Assembly (NCBI RefSeq): GCF_030656875.1
Contig: NZ_CP130943.1
Location: 62,001 to 126,000, forward strand
DNA from: Prescottella sp. R16
GTDB taxonomy: Bacteria > Actinomycetota > Actinomycetes > Mycobacteriales > Mycobacteriaceae
Direction: 5' to 3'
DNA: 64,000 nucleotides
In this document: piece after piece, positions 57,059 to 64,000 of the stretch
Position numbering within the stretch: the stretch's first letter is position 1
Layout of the letters: each line of letters begins with the position of its first letter
Program-made: the position numbers and the translations under genes
The notes under the pieces: model-generated
The model's input: only the letters and a program-made list of their open reading frames with translations
What the model was told of the DNA's origin: nothing
The model's database searches: none

Positions 57059-57098
57059 GAGGTGGACGTCCAGGGCCGTCGCTGTGGACGTCCACCTC
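57059..57098. terminator. Hairpin between convergent genes
   Basis: Arms GAGGTGGACGTCCA and TGGACGTCCACCTC pair over 14 bp around 12 bases, followed by TT. It lies 26 bp after the binding-protein stop and before the convergent TetR gene. Confidence 0.8.
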
Positions 57099-57221
57099 TT
57101 CGTAGACGCCTGGCCGCTCACGACCGCTGCGCGTACCGCCGGGCCTGTGCGGCAACTCATGCGGCACCGGCGCCGAGTGGACGCCGGTGCCGAGGAGGCT
57201 GCTCGTCGGAAGCCCGGCGGA

Positions 57222-57806
57222 TCAGGGGTGCGCTCGAATGCCTTCCAGGAACACCGACACCACCGAGTCGGCGAGCTGGTCGATACCGAAGTCTCGGGTG
57301 GGGGTGAACCAGCGCAGCGACAGCCACACGGCGTCGCGGATGAGGCCGTACAGCACCTCGGCGGGCAGGTCTGAGCGGAACTCGCCCGAGGCGATGCCGG
57401 ATTCGATCACCGTCATCCAGGCATCCTTCGTGGTTCGCGCAGCGTCGCGAATCTTGCGGTGCGACTTCAGCTTGCGCAGATAGGTGCCGTTGTTCTGGTA
57501 GATCTCCGACGCGTGCGGGTGCGCCTGGCTGACCCGGAACGATGCCTTCACGAGGTCGTCGAGGCGTTCTCGTGGATCGTTCGACGATACGAGGATCGCC
57601 CTGTACTCGTCGACGAGGGCGTCGAGATACCGGGTGACGATCAGTTCGGCTATCGCGTCCTTGGACGGAAAGTAGTGGTACAGACTGCCGGAGAGGATGC
57701 CCACACCGTCGGCGATGTCACGCACCTTGGTGCCGGCGATACCCTTCGTAGCGAACAGGGCTGCGGCCTGCTCCATGATCAAGGTGTGGCGCTCCGACCA
57801 CTCCAT
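57222..57806 (-). CDS. KstR2-like TetR-family regulator
   Basis: A 194-residue TetR protein. The helix-turn-helix stretch TKVRDIADGVGILSGSLYHY is nearly identical to that of mycobacterial KstR2 (TVRDIADGAGILSGSLYHHF from memory), and the C-terminal IRDAVWLSLRWF also agrees. KstR2 represses the genes for the last steroid rings and is released by a CoA thioester. The ATG has GGAGG upstream. A palindrome AGCAAACATTTGCT 69 bp before the start closely resembles the KstR2 site. The same motif occurs twice more in this cluster. It is probably a paralogue with its own ligand. Confidence 0.9.
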   Translation of the reverse strand: MEWSERHTLIMEQAAALFATKGIAGTKVRDIADGVGILSGSLYHYFPSKDAIAELIVTRYLDALVDEYRAILVSSNDPRERLDDLVKASFRVSQAHPHASEIYQNNGTYLRKLKSHRKIRDAARTTKDAWMTVIESGIASGEFRSDLPAEVLYGLIRDAVWLSLRWFTPTRDFGIDQLADSVVSVFLEGIRAHP

Positions 57807-57871
57807 ACCTACCTCCGAAATCGAGACGGCCCGGTGACCCGGGCGATCGTGTTGTCCGGGTCGACTCTATC

Positions 57872-57891
57872 GGCAGCAAACATTTGCTACC
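57872..57891. promoter_or_regulatory. KstR2-like operator, site A
   Basis: AGCAAACATTTGCT (57875-57888) is a perfect palindrome with a CA centre, within a GG...CC extension. It lies before the KstR2-like regulator gene, consistent with autoregulation. The published KstR2 consensus is AnCAAGnnCTTGnT; here the inner G and C are A and T. Confidence 0.8.
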
Positions 57892-57937
57892 GATGTGTGG
57901 GTCCGCTCCGGGGTTGCCGGACGGAACGGAGGGCTGA

Positions 57938-58972
57938 TCAGAGCCGGCTCGCGTACCGCCAGGCCTGCGCCGCCAGCCGCTCGGCCTGAGCGCCGAAGGA
58001 TTCCGGTGAGCGGTCGCTCGCGCCCATCGCGCCACGCAGCATGCGCGTGTAGACACCCTCGACGATGCACGCGATCTTCCACCAGTTGTAGGCGATGTAG
58101 AAGTCGATGTCGGGCACCGTGTCCGGCCGTACCGCGGCGAGGTACTGCTCCACCAGGTCGTCGCGCGTGGGAAATCCCGGCACGCGGGTGGGTGGGTTCT
58201 CGAGGGCGCACACCTCGTCGTCGAGCTGCGCCCAGTACGCGAGCAGTTGGCCGAGATCGGCCAGCGGGTCACCGACGGTCGTGAGCTCCCAGTCGAGGAT
58301 CCCGCCGATCGTGCCGTCGGGTGCGAAGAGGCAGTTGTCGAGCCGGAAGTCGCCGTGGACGATCCGCGCGGAGCCCTGCCGGGGCAGGCGTTCGAGCAGG
58401 CGATCGTGGGCGCGTCCGATGTCGTCGAGGACACGGACGCGGTCCTGGGCCCAGTTCGTCGACCAGCGCCGCAGCTGACGGGCGAGGTAGTCGTCGCGGT
58501 CGGCGAGGCCGCCCCAGCCGACGTCGCGCGGGTCCACGGCGTGCAGGGTGGCCAGGGCCCGGACCAGTTCGGCCGCGACGGCGGGGCGTCGATCGACGGG
58601 CACCGTGGCCGTCACCGTGTCGGGATCGCGGAGCACGACGCCGTCGAGGTGGTTCATGACGAAGAACGGCGCGCCGGTGACGGCGTCGTCGTCGCAGGTA
58701 CCGACGATCAGCGGGGTCGGCACCGGAGTGTTCCGCAGACGGTCGAGTACCTCGGCTTCACGGAGCACGTCGTGGGCGCGCGAATGTGCCATGCCCAGGG
58801 GTGGTCGTCGCAGGACCCACCGGGCGCTGGGGCCCTGTACCAGGTAGGTCAGGTTGGACCGGCCGCCGGCGATGCGCTCGAAGCGGAACGGCCCCGTCGC
58901 GTCGTCGACGTGCTCGGTGAACCACCGGGAGACCGCGTCGTCGCGGATCCCGGTGTCGGTGGTGCTGGCCAT
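57938..58972 (-). CDS. APH-fold phosphotransferase family protein
   Basis: A 344-residue aminoglycoside-phosphotransferase-fold kinase. The catalytic loop is HGDFRLDNCLF, and the metal-binding Asp follows in ILDWELTTVGDP. The N-lobe motif GGRSNLTYLV is present. Members of this branch accompany acyl-CoA dehydrogenases and are fused to them in mitochondrial ACAD10/11, where they phosphorylate 4-hydroxyacyl-CoA intermediates. The ATG at 58972 has GGAAAGG upstream. It is divergent from the TIM-barrel gene with an operator in between, so it belongs to the KstR2-like regulon. Phosphorylation of a hydroxy intermediate is the likely role. Confidence 0.85.
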   Translation of the reverse strand: MASTTDTGIRDDAVSRWFTEHVDDATGPFRFERIAGGRSNLTYLVQGPSARWVLRRPPLGMAHSRAHDVLREAEVLDRLRNTPVPTPLIVGTCDDDAVTGAPFFVMNHLDGVVLRDPDTVTATVPVDRRPAVAAELVRALATLHAVDPRDVGWGGLADRDDYLARQLRRWSTNWAQDRVRVLDDIGRAHDRLLERLPRQGSARIVHGDFRLDNCLFAPDGTIGGILDWELTTVGDPLADLGQLLAYWAQLDDEVCALENPPTRVPGFPTRDDLVEQYLAAVRPDTVPDIDFYIAYNWWKIACIVEGVYTRMLRGAMGASDRSPESFGAQAERLAAQAWRYASRL

Positions 58973-59050
58973 CGGCTGCCTTTCCGGTAGGGGCAGAGCC
59001 GGCGTTCGGCGTGTGCGAATCGCCGGTACGAGAGGGAGACTATACGGCGC

Positions 59051-59066
59051 ATCAAACATTTGCTAC
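59051..59066. promoter_or_regulatory. KstR2-like operator, site B
   Basis: ATCAAACATTTGCTAC lies between the divergent phosphotransferase and TIM-barrel genes. It is identical over 16 bases to the reverse complement of site C and differs from site A at one base. Confidence 0.82.
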
Positions 59067-59121
59067 ATTGCGTTCGCACCACGATCTCGGCATTGTCACC
59101 TGCTCTGCGACAGGAGGATTC

Positions 59122-59946
59122 GTGCACCACTCTCCCTCGATCACGGATGTGGACCACCGGTCCGCCCTCAGTGTCTGTATTGCGGCGACGGCCGACCGCC
59201 CACTCGGGGAATCGCTGGCGATGCTGCGCCGCATCGGCGTGGACCGCTTCGGGCTGTTGGCGGCGACTATGGCCGGTCAGGGCTGGAACGAGTCGATCGA
59301 GACGATCCGGGTGTCCGGCCTACAGCCCGAGTTCATCGCCGGTGGGTGCCGTGCCATGCACGACGGCGACGGATGGGAACGCGTGCTGTCCACGCTCGAG
59401 CGGGCGATCGACGCCGCGGCGGAGATCGGTGCCCCCACAGTGTGTTTCACCTCGGGTGGATCCGGCCGGCTCTCCTGGGAGGAGGCCGCCGACGCCGCGG
59501 CCGAGCGGTTCGCTCCGCTCGTCGCGTACGCGGAGGAGCGGGGGATCGGTCTCGCGCTGGAGAACACCATGTCGATCCGGTCGGCGATGAGCTTCACACA
59601 CAGTGTCGCGGACATCGCGGAACTGGCCCGCCGGCTCGGTGTCGGACTCATGGTGGATCTGTGTTCGGCGTGGCAGGAGAGGGATTTGATGCAGACGATC
59701 GGCGACAATCTGGACTCGATCCGGATCGTGCAGATCGGGGATCGTCACGTCGACGCGACGTCGGTGCCGAACCGTCGGGTCCCGGGGGAGGGGAGCATTC
59801 CCCTCGACCGGATGGTGTCCGAGGTGGGCGCACTCGGATACACCGGGCTGATCGATCTCGAGCTGCTCGGTCCGGCGATCGACGAGGAGGGCGCCGAGAG
59901 CGCGATGGGACGTGGGCTGGAGTGGATGCGGAAGTACGTGCCGTGA
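59122..59946 (+). CDS. Sugar phosphate isomerase/epimerase-like TIM-barrel protein
   Basis: A 274-residue xylose-isomerase-like barrel. Metal-site candidates are E in LALENTM, D in LMVDLCSAW, H in IGDRHVDA and E in DLELLGP. These proteins isomerise or cleave hydroxy-ketones. It starts at a GTG after AGGAGG. It is the first plus-strand gene after operator B and lies 90 bp before the ipdA-like gene. It has no counterpart I recall in the known steroid ring C/D operon, so it may define what is new about this pathway. Substrate unknown. Confidence 0.82.
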   Translation: MHHSPSITDVDHRSALSVCIAATADRPLGESLAMLRRIGVDRFGLLAATMAGQGWNESIETIRVSGLQPEFIAGGCRAMHDGDGWERVLSTLERAIDAAAEIGAPTVCFTSGGSGRLSWEEAADAAAERFAPLVAYAEERGIGLALENTMSIRSAMSFTHSVADIAELARRLGVGLMVDLCSAWQERDLMQTIGDNLDSIRIVQIGDRHVDATSVPNRRVPGEGSIPLDRMVSEVGALGYTGLIDLELLGPAIDEEGAESAMGRGLEWMRKYVP

Positions 59947-59960
59947 TCCCGCGAGAGTAT

Positions 59961-59978
59961 GTAGCAAATGTTTGATAC
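59961..59978. promoter_or_regulatory. KstR2-like operator, site C
   Basis: GTAGCAAATGTTTGATAC; its reverse complement contains ATCAAACATTTGCTAC, the same 16 bases as site B. It lies 14 bp after the TIM-barrel stop and before the ipdA-like gene. The ATG at 59968 falls inside it, which argues against that ATG as the ipdA start. Confidence 0.82.
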
Positions 59979-60036
59979 GCGCGGACCCGAAGGGACGAAG
60001 ACGCGCGGTCGGGACGTAGACGAAGGATGGATCGAA

Positions 60037-60900
60037 TTGTCGGACAAGACGATGTCGGAGAAGGAAGTGGTCAGCCGGCTGAAATCCGGTATGACCATCG
60101 GTATCGGTGGGTGGGGTTCGCGGCGCAAGCCCATGTCGCTCGTGCGGGAGATCCTGCGGTCGGACATCGACGATCTCACGGTCGTGTCGTACGGCGGGCC
60201 GGACGTGGGCCTGCTGTGCGCGGCGGGCAAGGTGCGCAAGGTCGTCTTCGGGTTCGTGTCGCTGGACTCGATCCCGCTCGACCCGCACTTCCGCGCCGCC
60301 CGGCAGGGCGGGCGCGTCGAGGTCGCCGAGTACGACGAGGGAATGCTCCAATGGGGCCTGTACGCCGCCGGTATCCGGCTGCCCTACCTGCCGACTCGTG
60401 CGGGTCTCGGCTCGGACGTCATGCGTGTCAACCCCGAGTTGCGCACGGTCACCGACCCGTACGGTGACGAGACCCTCGTCGCGATGCCTGCGATCCCGCT
60501 CGATGCGGCGCTGGTCCACATGAACCGTGCCGACGTGCACGGCAATGCCCAGTACCTGGGTCCGGACCTGTACTTCGACGATCTGTTCTGCATGGCCGCC
60601 GAACAGGTGTTCGTCTCGTGTGAGCGCATCGTTCCGACCGCGGAACTCACCGCCGCCGCTCATCCGTCGACGATTCGGATCCCGCGTCTACTGGTGTCCG
60701 GCGTGGTGCAGGCTCCGGGTGGCGCGCACTTCACGTCGTGCGTGCCGGACTACGACCGCGACGAGGCATTCCAGCGCGAATACGTCTCGGCGGCAAAGGA
60801 TCCAGAGCAATGGCAGGCGTTCGTCGACCGCTACCTGGCGGTCCCGGAGGCGGAATATCAGCGCGCGGTGCACGGCGAGCGTGAGGAGGCTTCGGCATGA
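60037..60900 (+). CDS. ipdA: IpdA-like CoA-transferase-fold hydrolase, alpha subunit
   Basis: A 287-residue subunit close to mycobacterial IpdA, which with IpdB hydrolyses the last ring (COCHEA-CoA) in steroid degradation. Shared segments are LKSGMTIGIGGWGSRRKPM, DDLTVVSYGGPDVGLLC, VFGFVSLDS, PGGAHFTSCVPDYDRDE and QAVDRYL-like ends. The usual CoA-transferase glutamate is not used by this family. The start is taken as the TTG at 60037 with GAAGGATGG upstream, because it aligns in length with IpdA. The ATG at 59968 lies in an operator. It is coupled by ATGA to the beta subunit. It may act on a ring other than that of the classical steroid pathway. Confidence 0.88.
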   Translation: MSDKTMSEKEVVSRLKSGMTIGIGGWGSRRKPMSLVREILRSDIDDLTVVSYGGPDVGLLCAAGKVRKVVFGFVSLDSIPLDPHFRAARQGGRVEVAEYDEGMLQWGLYAAGIRLPYLPTRAGLGSDVMRVNPELRTVTDPYGDETLVAMPAIPLDAALVHMNRADVHGNAQYLGPDLYFDDLFCMAAEQVFVSCERIVPTAELTAAAHPSTIRIPRLLVSGVVQAPGGAHFTSCVPDYDRDEAFQREYVSAAKDPEQWQAFVDRYLAVPEAEYQRAVHGEREEASA

Positions 60901-61655
60901 GTGCAGCGACACGGGCGGAAGTATGTGTGGTGGCGTGCGCCGAGGCGTATCGCGGTAACGGTGAGGTGATCGCGAGCGCGTTCGGGACGATCCCTGCGAT
61001 CGGGGTTCGCCTGGCCCGGCACACGTTCGAACCGGACCTGGTGATCTCGGACGGAGAGGCCAGCGCGGTCCGGGGAACGTGGGCGGTCGGTGGCCCCGCG
61101 GAGGGTGACGTCGAGGCGTGGCTGCCGTTCAACCAGATCTTCAGTCTGGTGTGGAACGGCAAGCGCCACATCACGATGATCCCGACCCAGCTCGACACGT
61201 ACGGCAACTGCAACATATCCGCGATCGGAGACCACGCGCAGCCGAAGGTGCAGTTGCTCGGTGTCCGCGGTGCGCCGAGCAACACCGTCTACCATCCCAC
61301 CAGCTACTGGGTGCCCAAGCACAGCACGCGGGTGTTCGTGCCCAAGGTCGACATGGTGTCCGGTGTCGGCTACGACAACGCACGCAAGGCCGGGCCGGCG
61401 GCGTCCCGCTACCACGAGCTACGCCGGGTCGTCACCGATCTCGCGGTCTTCGACTTCACGCCCGACACCGGCCGGCTCCGCCTCGTGTCGGTGCATCCCG
61501 GTGTCACCGTCGACGACGTCGTCGCGGCCACCGGATGCGAGTTGGTGGTCCCGGAGTCGGTGTCGGAGACCCGGATGCCGACCGCCGAGGAACTCGAACT
61601 GATCCGCACCGTGATCGACCCGAAGAACCTGCGGGACAAGGAGGTCCAAGCATGA
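60897..61655 (+). CDS. ipdB: IpdB-like CoA-transferase-fold hydrolase, beta subunit
   Basis: A 252-residue partner of the IpdA-like subunit. It shows the class I CoA-transferase beta fold (VACAEAYRGNGEVIASAFGTI, GNCNISAIGDHAQPKVQLLG) and the IpdB-type GAPSNTVYHPTSYWVPKHS. The heteromer opens a cyclic enone CoA thioester by retro-Claisen hydrolysis. Its ATG overlaps the ipdA stop, and its stop overlaps the ipdC-like start, so the three are strictly coupled. Length matches the family. Confidence 0.9.
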   Translation: MSAATRAEVCVVACAEAYRGNGEVIASAFGTIPAIGVRLARHTFEPDLVISDGEASAVRGTWAVGGPAEGDVEAWLPFNQIFSLVWNGKRHITMIPTQLDTYGNCNISAIGDHAQPKVQLLGVRGAPSNTVYHPTSYWVPKHSTRVFVPKVDMVSGVGYDNARKAGPAASRYHELRRVVTDLAVFDFTPDTGRLRLVSVHPGVTVDDVVAATGCELVVPESVSETRMPTAEELELIRTVIDPKNLRDKEVQA

Positions 61656-62749
61656 CGGCCGTGACCGACGGGAATGCGATCCATCCGGCGCTGCACACCA
61701 GGCTGTGCGATCTGTTCGGCGTGCGCTACCCGATCGTGCAGACCGGCATGGGCTACGTCTCCGACGCCCGCCTCACCGCGGCCACCGCCGCGGCGGGTGG
61801 GCTCGGGATCATCGCCGGCGGCATGCTCACCTACGACGAACTCGAGCAGGCGATCAACCACGTCAAGGACCACACCGACGCCCCGTTCGGGGTGAACGTG
61901 CGCGCCAACCAGGAGGACGTCGACCGGCGCCTCGACCTCATGATCCGGTCCGGGGTGAAGGTGGCGTCGTTCGCGCTGGCCCCCAAACGGGACCTGATCG
62001 CGAAACTCAAGGACGCCGGACTGGTGGTGGTGCCGTCGATCGGTGCCCGCCGGCACGCCGAGAAGGTCGCCGAGTGGGGCGTCGACGCCGTCGTCGTGCA
62101 GGGCGGGGAGGGTGGCGGCCATACCGGCGCCGTCCCGACCAGCCTGCTGCTGCCGCAGGTCGTCGACGCCGTCGACATCCCGGTGATCGCCGCCGGCGGC
62201 TACTTCGACGGCCGTGGGCTGGTGTCCGCGCTCGCGTACGGTGCCGACGGCATCGCGATGGGCACCCGCTTCATGCTCACCAGTGATTCGCCGGTGGCGC
62301 AGTCGGTCAAGGACGTCTACCTGTCGAAGTCGGTGAACGACACCGTCGTGACGCTCGAAATCGACGGGGTGCCGCAGCGGGTGCTGCGCGCCGGGACGAT
62401 CGATCAGCTCGAGTCCACGCGGGGGCCGCAGCGCATGCTGCGCGCCGTCCGTAACGCCGTTGCCTTCCAGAAGCTCTCGGGTGCCTCGTGGAAGGACATG
62501 ATCCGCGAGGGACTCGAGATGAAGAAGAGTCACGAACTCGGATGGCGTCAGGTCGTCATGGCCGCGAACGCCCCGATGCTGTATCGCTCCGCACTCGTCG
62601 ACGGCAACGCCGACGTCGGGGTGATGGCCACCGGCCAGGTGGTGGGGCTCATCGACGACGTCCCGAGCTGCGCCGAGCTGATCGACCGGATGGTACGGGA
62701 GGCGGAGTCCGTCCTGGGCCGGCTCACTGGCACCGACGAGCGTGTCTAG
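61652..62749 (+). CDS. ipdC: IpdC-like flavin-dependent dehydrogenase (nitronate-monooxygenase fold)
   Basis: A 365-residue FMN TIM-barrel enzyme starting near LCDLFGVRYPIVQTGMGYVS, with FMN sites VVVQGGEGGGHTGAV and [20 protein letters not shown]. In mycobacteria IpdC is encoded directly after ipdAB and acts on the CoA thioester before ring opening. The same order and the ATGA coupling to ipdB support the name. GGAGGTCC precedes the ATG. It is longer than the nitronate-monooxygenase-like protein at 6658-7641 and of a different subgroup. Confidence 0.87.
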   Translation: MTAVTDGNAIHPALHTRLCDLFGVRYPIVQTGMGYVSDARLTAATAAAGGLGIIAGGMLTYDELEQAINHVKDHTDAPFGVNVRANQEDVDRRLDLMIRSGVKVASFALAPKRDLIAKLKDAGLVVVPSIGARRHAEKVAEWGVDAVVVQGGEGGGHTGAVPTSLLLPQVVDAVDIPVIAAGGYFDGRGLVSALAYGADGIAMGTRFMLTSDSPVAQSVKDVYLSKSVNDTVVTLEIDGVPQRVLRAGTIDQLESTRGPQRMLRAVRNAVAFQKLSGASWKDMIREGLEMKKSHELGWRQVVMAANAPMLYRSALVDGNADVGVMATGQVVGLIDDVPSCAELIDRMVREAESVLGRLTGTDERV

Positions 62750-62787
62750 TGCACAACCGAACTCATACTTCTACGAGGAGACATCAG

Positions 62788-63663
62788 ATGAACCAGCTGA
62801 AGGATCGAGTGATCGTGGTGACCGGCGCCGGTCGCGGTATCGGTCGCGAGCACGCGCTGCTGGCCGCCGCCGAGGGGGCCCGGGTGGTCGTCAACGACAC
62901 CGGCGCCGGTCCGGACGGCAAGGGATCGGATCCGTCACTGGCGGCGCAGGTCGCGGACGAGATCACCGCGGCCGGAGGCATTGCGGTGGTGAACACGGCG
63001 GACGTCACGACGATCGAGGGTGCCCAGAGCCTGCTCGACACCGCACTGGGCAGCTTCGGTGAGGTGCACGGGCTCGTGAACAACGCCGGCATCCTGCGAG
63101 ATCGCATGTTCGTCAACATGAGCGAGGACGAGTGGGACGACGTCATCACCGGGCAACTGCGCGGCACATTCGCGCCGTGCCGGGTGTTCGGCGCGCACTG
63201 GCGGGACCGCTCGAAGGCGGGGGATGCGGTGAAGGCGTCGATCGTGAACGTCTCGAGCACGTCCGGGCTGCTCGGCGCCGTCGGGCAGAGCAACTACGGT
63301 GCCGCCAAGGCCGGTATCGCGTCGCTCACCGTCATTCTCGCGCAGGAGTTGGAGCGTTACGGGATTCGGGCCAACGCCATCACCCCGGTGGCCCGCACCC
63401 GCATGACCGAGAACGTGCCCGGGATCAAGGACATGGTGGCCGAGCCCGCCGACCCGAACGAGTTCGATGTCTACCACCCGGGCAACGTCTCGCCCGTCGT
63501 CGCCTACCTCCTCACCGAAGCGTGCCCGGCAAACGGGTCGGTGTTCTACGCCAAGGGTGGCGAGATCCGGCAGTTCCTCGGCTGGCAGTACGGGAAGGTC
63601 CTCGACAAGGGCGCCCGCTGGACCGTCGACGAGCTCGTCCAGGAGATGAGCGGACTCGTCTGA
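62788..63663 (+). CDS. SDR-family hydroxyacyl-CoA dehydrogenase-like protein
   Basis: A 291-residue SDR of the large type related to the dehydrogenase part of multifunctional enzyme 2 (17-beta-HSD type 4). It has TGAGRGIGREHA, VVVNDTGAG, NNAGILRDR, serine in VSSTSGLLG and YGAAKAG. It would oxidise a 3-hydroxyacyl-CoA or a ring hydroxyl. ATG with GAGGAG, 38 bp after the ipdC-like stop, so in the operon. The following MaoC-type gene fits as a hydratase partner. An IpdF-like role is possible, but IpdF is shorter. Confidence 0.86.
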   Translation: MNQLKDRVIVVTGAGRGIGREHALLAAAEGARVVVNDTGAGPDGKGSDPSLAAQVADEITAAGGIAVVNTADVTTIEGAQSLLDTALGSFGEVHGLVNNAGILRDRMFVNMSEDEWDDVITGQLRGTFAPCRVFGAHWRDRSKAGDAVKASIVNVSSTSGLLGAVGQSNYGAAKAGIASLTVILAQELERYGIRANAITPVARTRMTENVPGIKDMVAEPADPNEFDVYHPGNVSPVVAYLLTEACPANGSVFYAKGGEIRQFLGWQYGKVLDKGARWTVDELVQEMSGLV

Positions 63664-63695
63664 GCACGTCCCGAACCACGAGCGCAGGAGAAAAC

Positions 63696-64000
63696 ATGGC
63701 CAACGCAGCCGCCGTCGGTGTCGAGGGTGTTCCCTTCGATCTCGTCGTCGAACGAGGCAAGATCCGGGAGTTCGCGAAGGCGACCGGATCGTCCGATCCC
63801 GACTATCTCGAGCGGGAGGACGCGGTGTCCCCGCCGACGTTCCTCACCACGACCTTGCACTGGCAGCCCCCGGAGGGAAACCCCTGGAAGTCGGTGGAAC
63901 TCGACCAGAAGCGCGGTTTGCACGCCGAGCAGCAGTACGAGTTCTTCGGGCCGCCGCCCAAGGCCGGCACCCGGCTGCGGTGCACGTCGCGCATCGCCGA
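63696..64000 (+). CDS. MaoC/FAS1-type dehydratase, N-terminal part (3' end outside window)
   Basis: The first 101 codons encode an N-terminal hotdog dehydratase domain. The motif FAKATGSSDPDYLEREDAVS and PPTFLTTTLHWQPP match the HadA/FAS1-like MaoC domain. The ATG follows AGGAGAAAAC, 32 bp after the SDR stop. It would hydrate the enoyl-CoA made in the same pathway. The catalytic half, or a partner gene, lies beyond the edge. Confidence 0.82.
   Translation, partial: MANAAAVGVEGVPFDLVVERGKIREFAKATGSSDPDYLEREDAVSPPTFLTTTLHWQPPEGNPWKSVELDQKRGLHAEQQYEFFGPPPKAGTRLRCTSRIA

Overview
The window is GC-rich, gene-dense DNA from a mycolic-acid actinobacterium, most likely Rhodococcus or a close relative. 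The grounds are codon use, a fused LysX lysyl-tRNA synthetase/lysyl-phosphatidylglycerol synthase, a Culp6-type cutinase, a KstR2/IpdABC-type steroid-ring module and a Baeyer-Villiger monooxygenase that resembles cyclododecanone monooxygenase. All family calls come from reading the translated sequence; no database was searched.

Layout. (1) 1-7641, minus strand: a catabolic operon with nitronate-monooxygenase-like protein, enoyl-CoA hydratase, Baeyer-Villiger monooxygenase, serine-hydrolase esterase, two zinc alcohol dehydrogenases and a hotdog thioesterase. Ketone to lactone to hydroxy acid to aldehyde is the natural reading. (2) 8.4-10.8 kb: HAD hydrolase, MDR oxidoreductase and MaoC dehydratase. 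(3) 11.1-23.2 kb, plus strand: an organosulfate operon with HSL-type hydrolase, ABC importer, two paralogous binding lipoproteins, a metallo-beta-lactamase-type alkylsulfatase, an SDR and two large arylsulfatases. A broken second copy of the permease 3' end shows part of it arose by duplication. (4) 23.3-25.4 kb: divergent MarR regulator and MFS pump with three phased operator copies between them. (5) 25.9-32 kb: gltBD. (6) 32-37 kb: two secreted Ig-like repeat proteins and a cutinase-like hydrolase. (7) 37-40.6 kb: SDR, KSTD-like flavoprotein, TetR and a small monooxygenase-fold protein. (8) 40.7-50 kb: ClgR-like regulator facing a ClpP pair, DUF998, lysX, S4 protein, RraA, DUF5313, MFS and TetR.

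(9) 50.3-57 kb: a second organosulfate locus with a TauD-type dioxygenase, two orphan peptide/opine-type binding lipoproteins and a third arylsulfatase. (10) 57.2-64 kb: a KstR2-like TetR regulator, a phosphotransferase, a TIM-barrel protein, ipdA-ipdB-ipdC-like genes, an SDR and a MaoC-type dehydratase, the last cut by the window end. Three near-identical copies of a 16-bp palindromic motif, closely related to the known KstR2 operator, lie in front of the regulator, in the divergent promoter and in front of ipdA. They define a small regulon for opening a ring of an unidentified steroid-like or alicyclic substrate.

Together the window looks like a catabolic region for sulfated and alicyclic compounds placed around core genes. 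The sulfatase loci would release alcohols, the dehydrogenases and monooxygenase would turn them into ketones and lactones, and the CoA-dependent genes would open and beta-oxidise the rest. That linkage is inference. No tRNA, rRNA, CRISPR array or transposase was seen.
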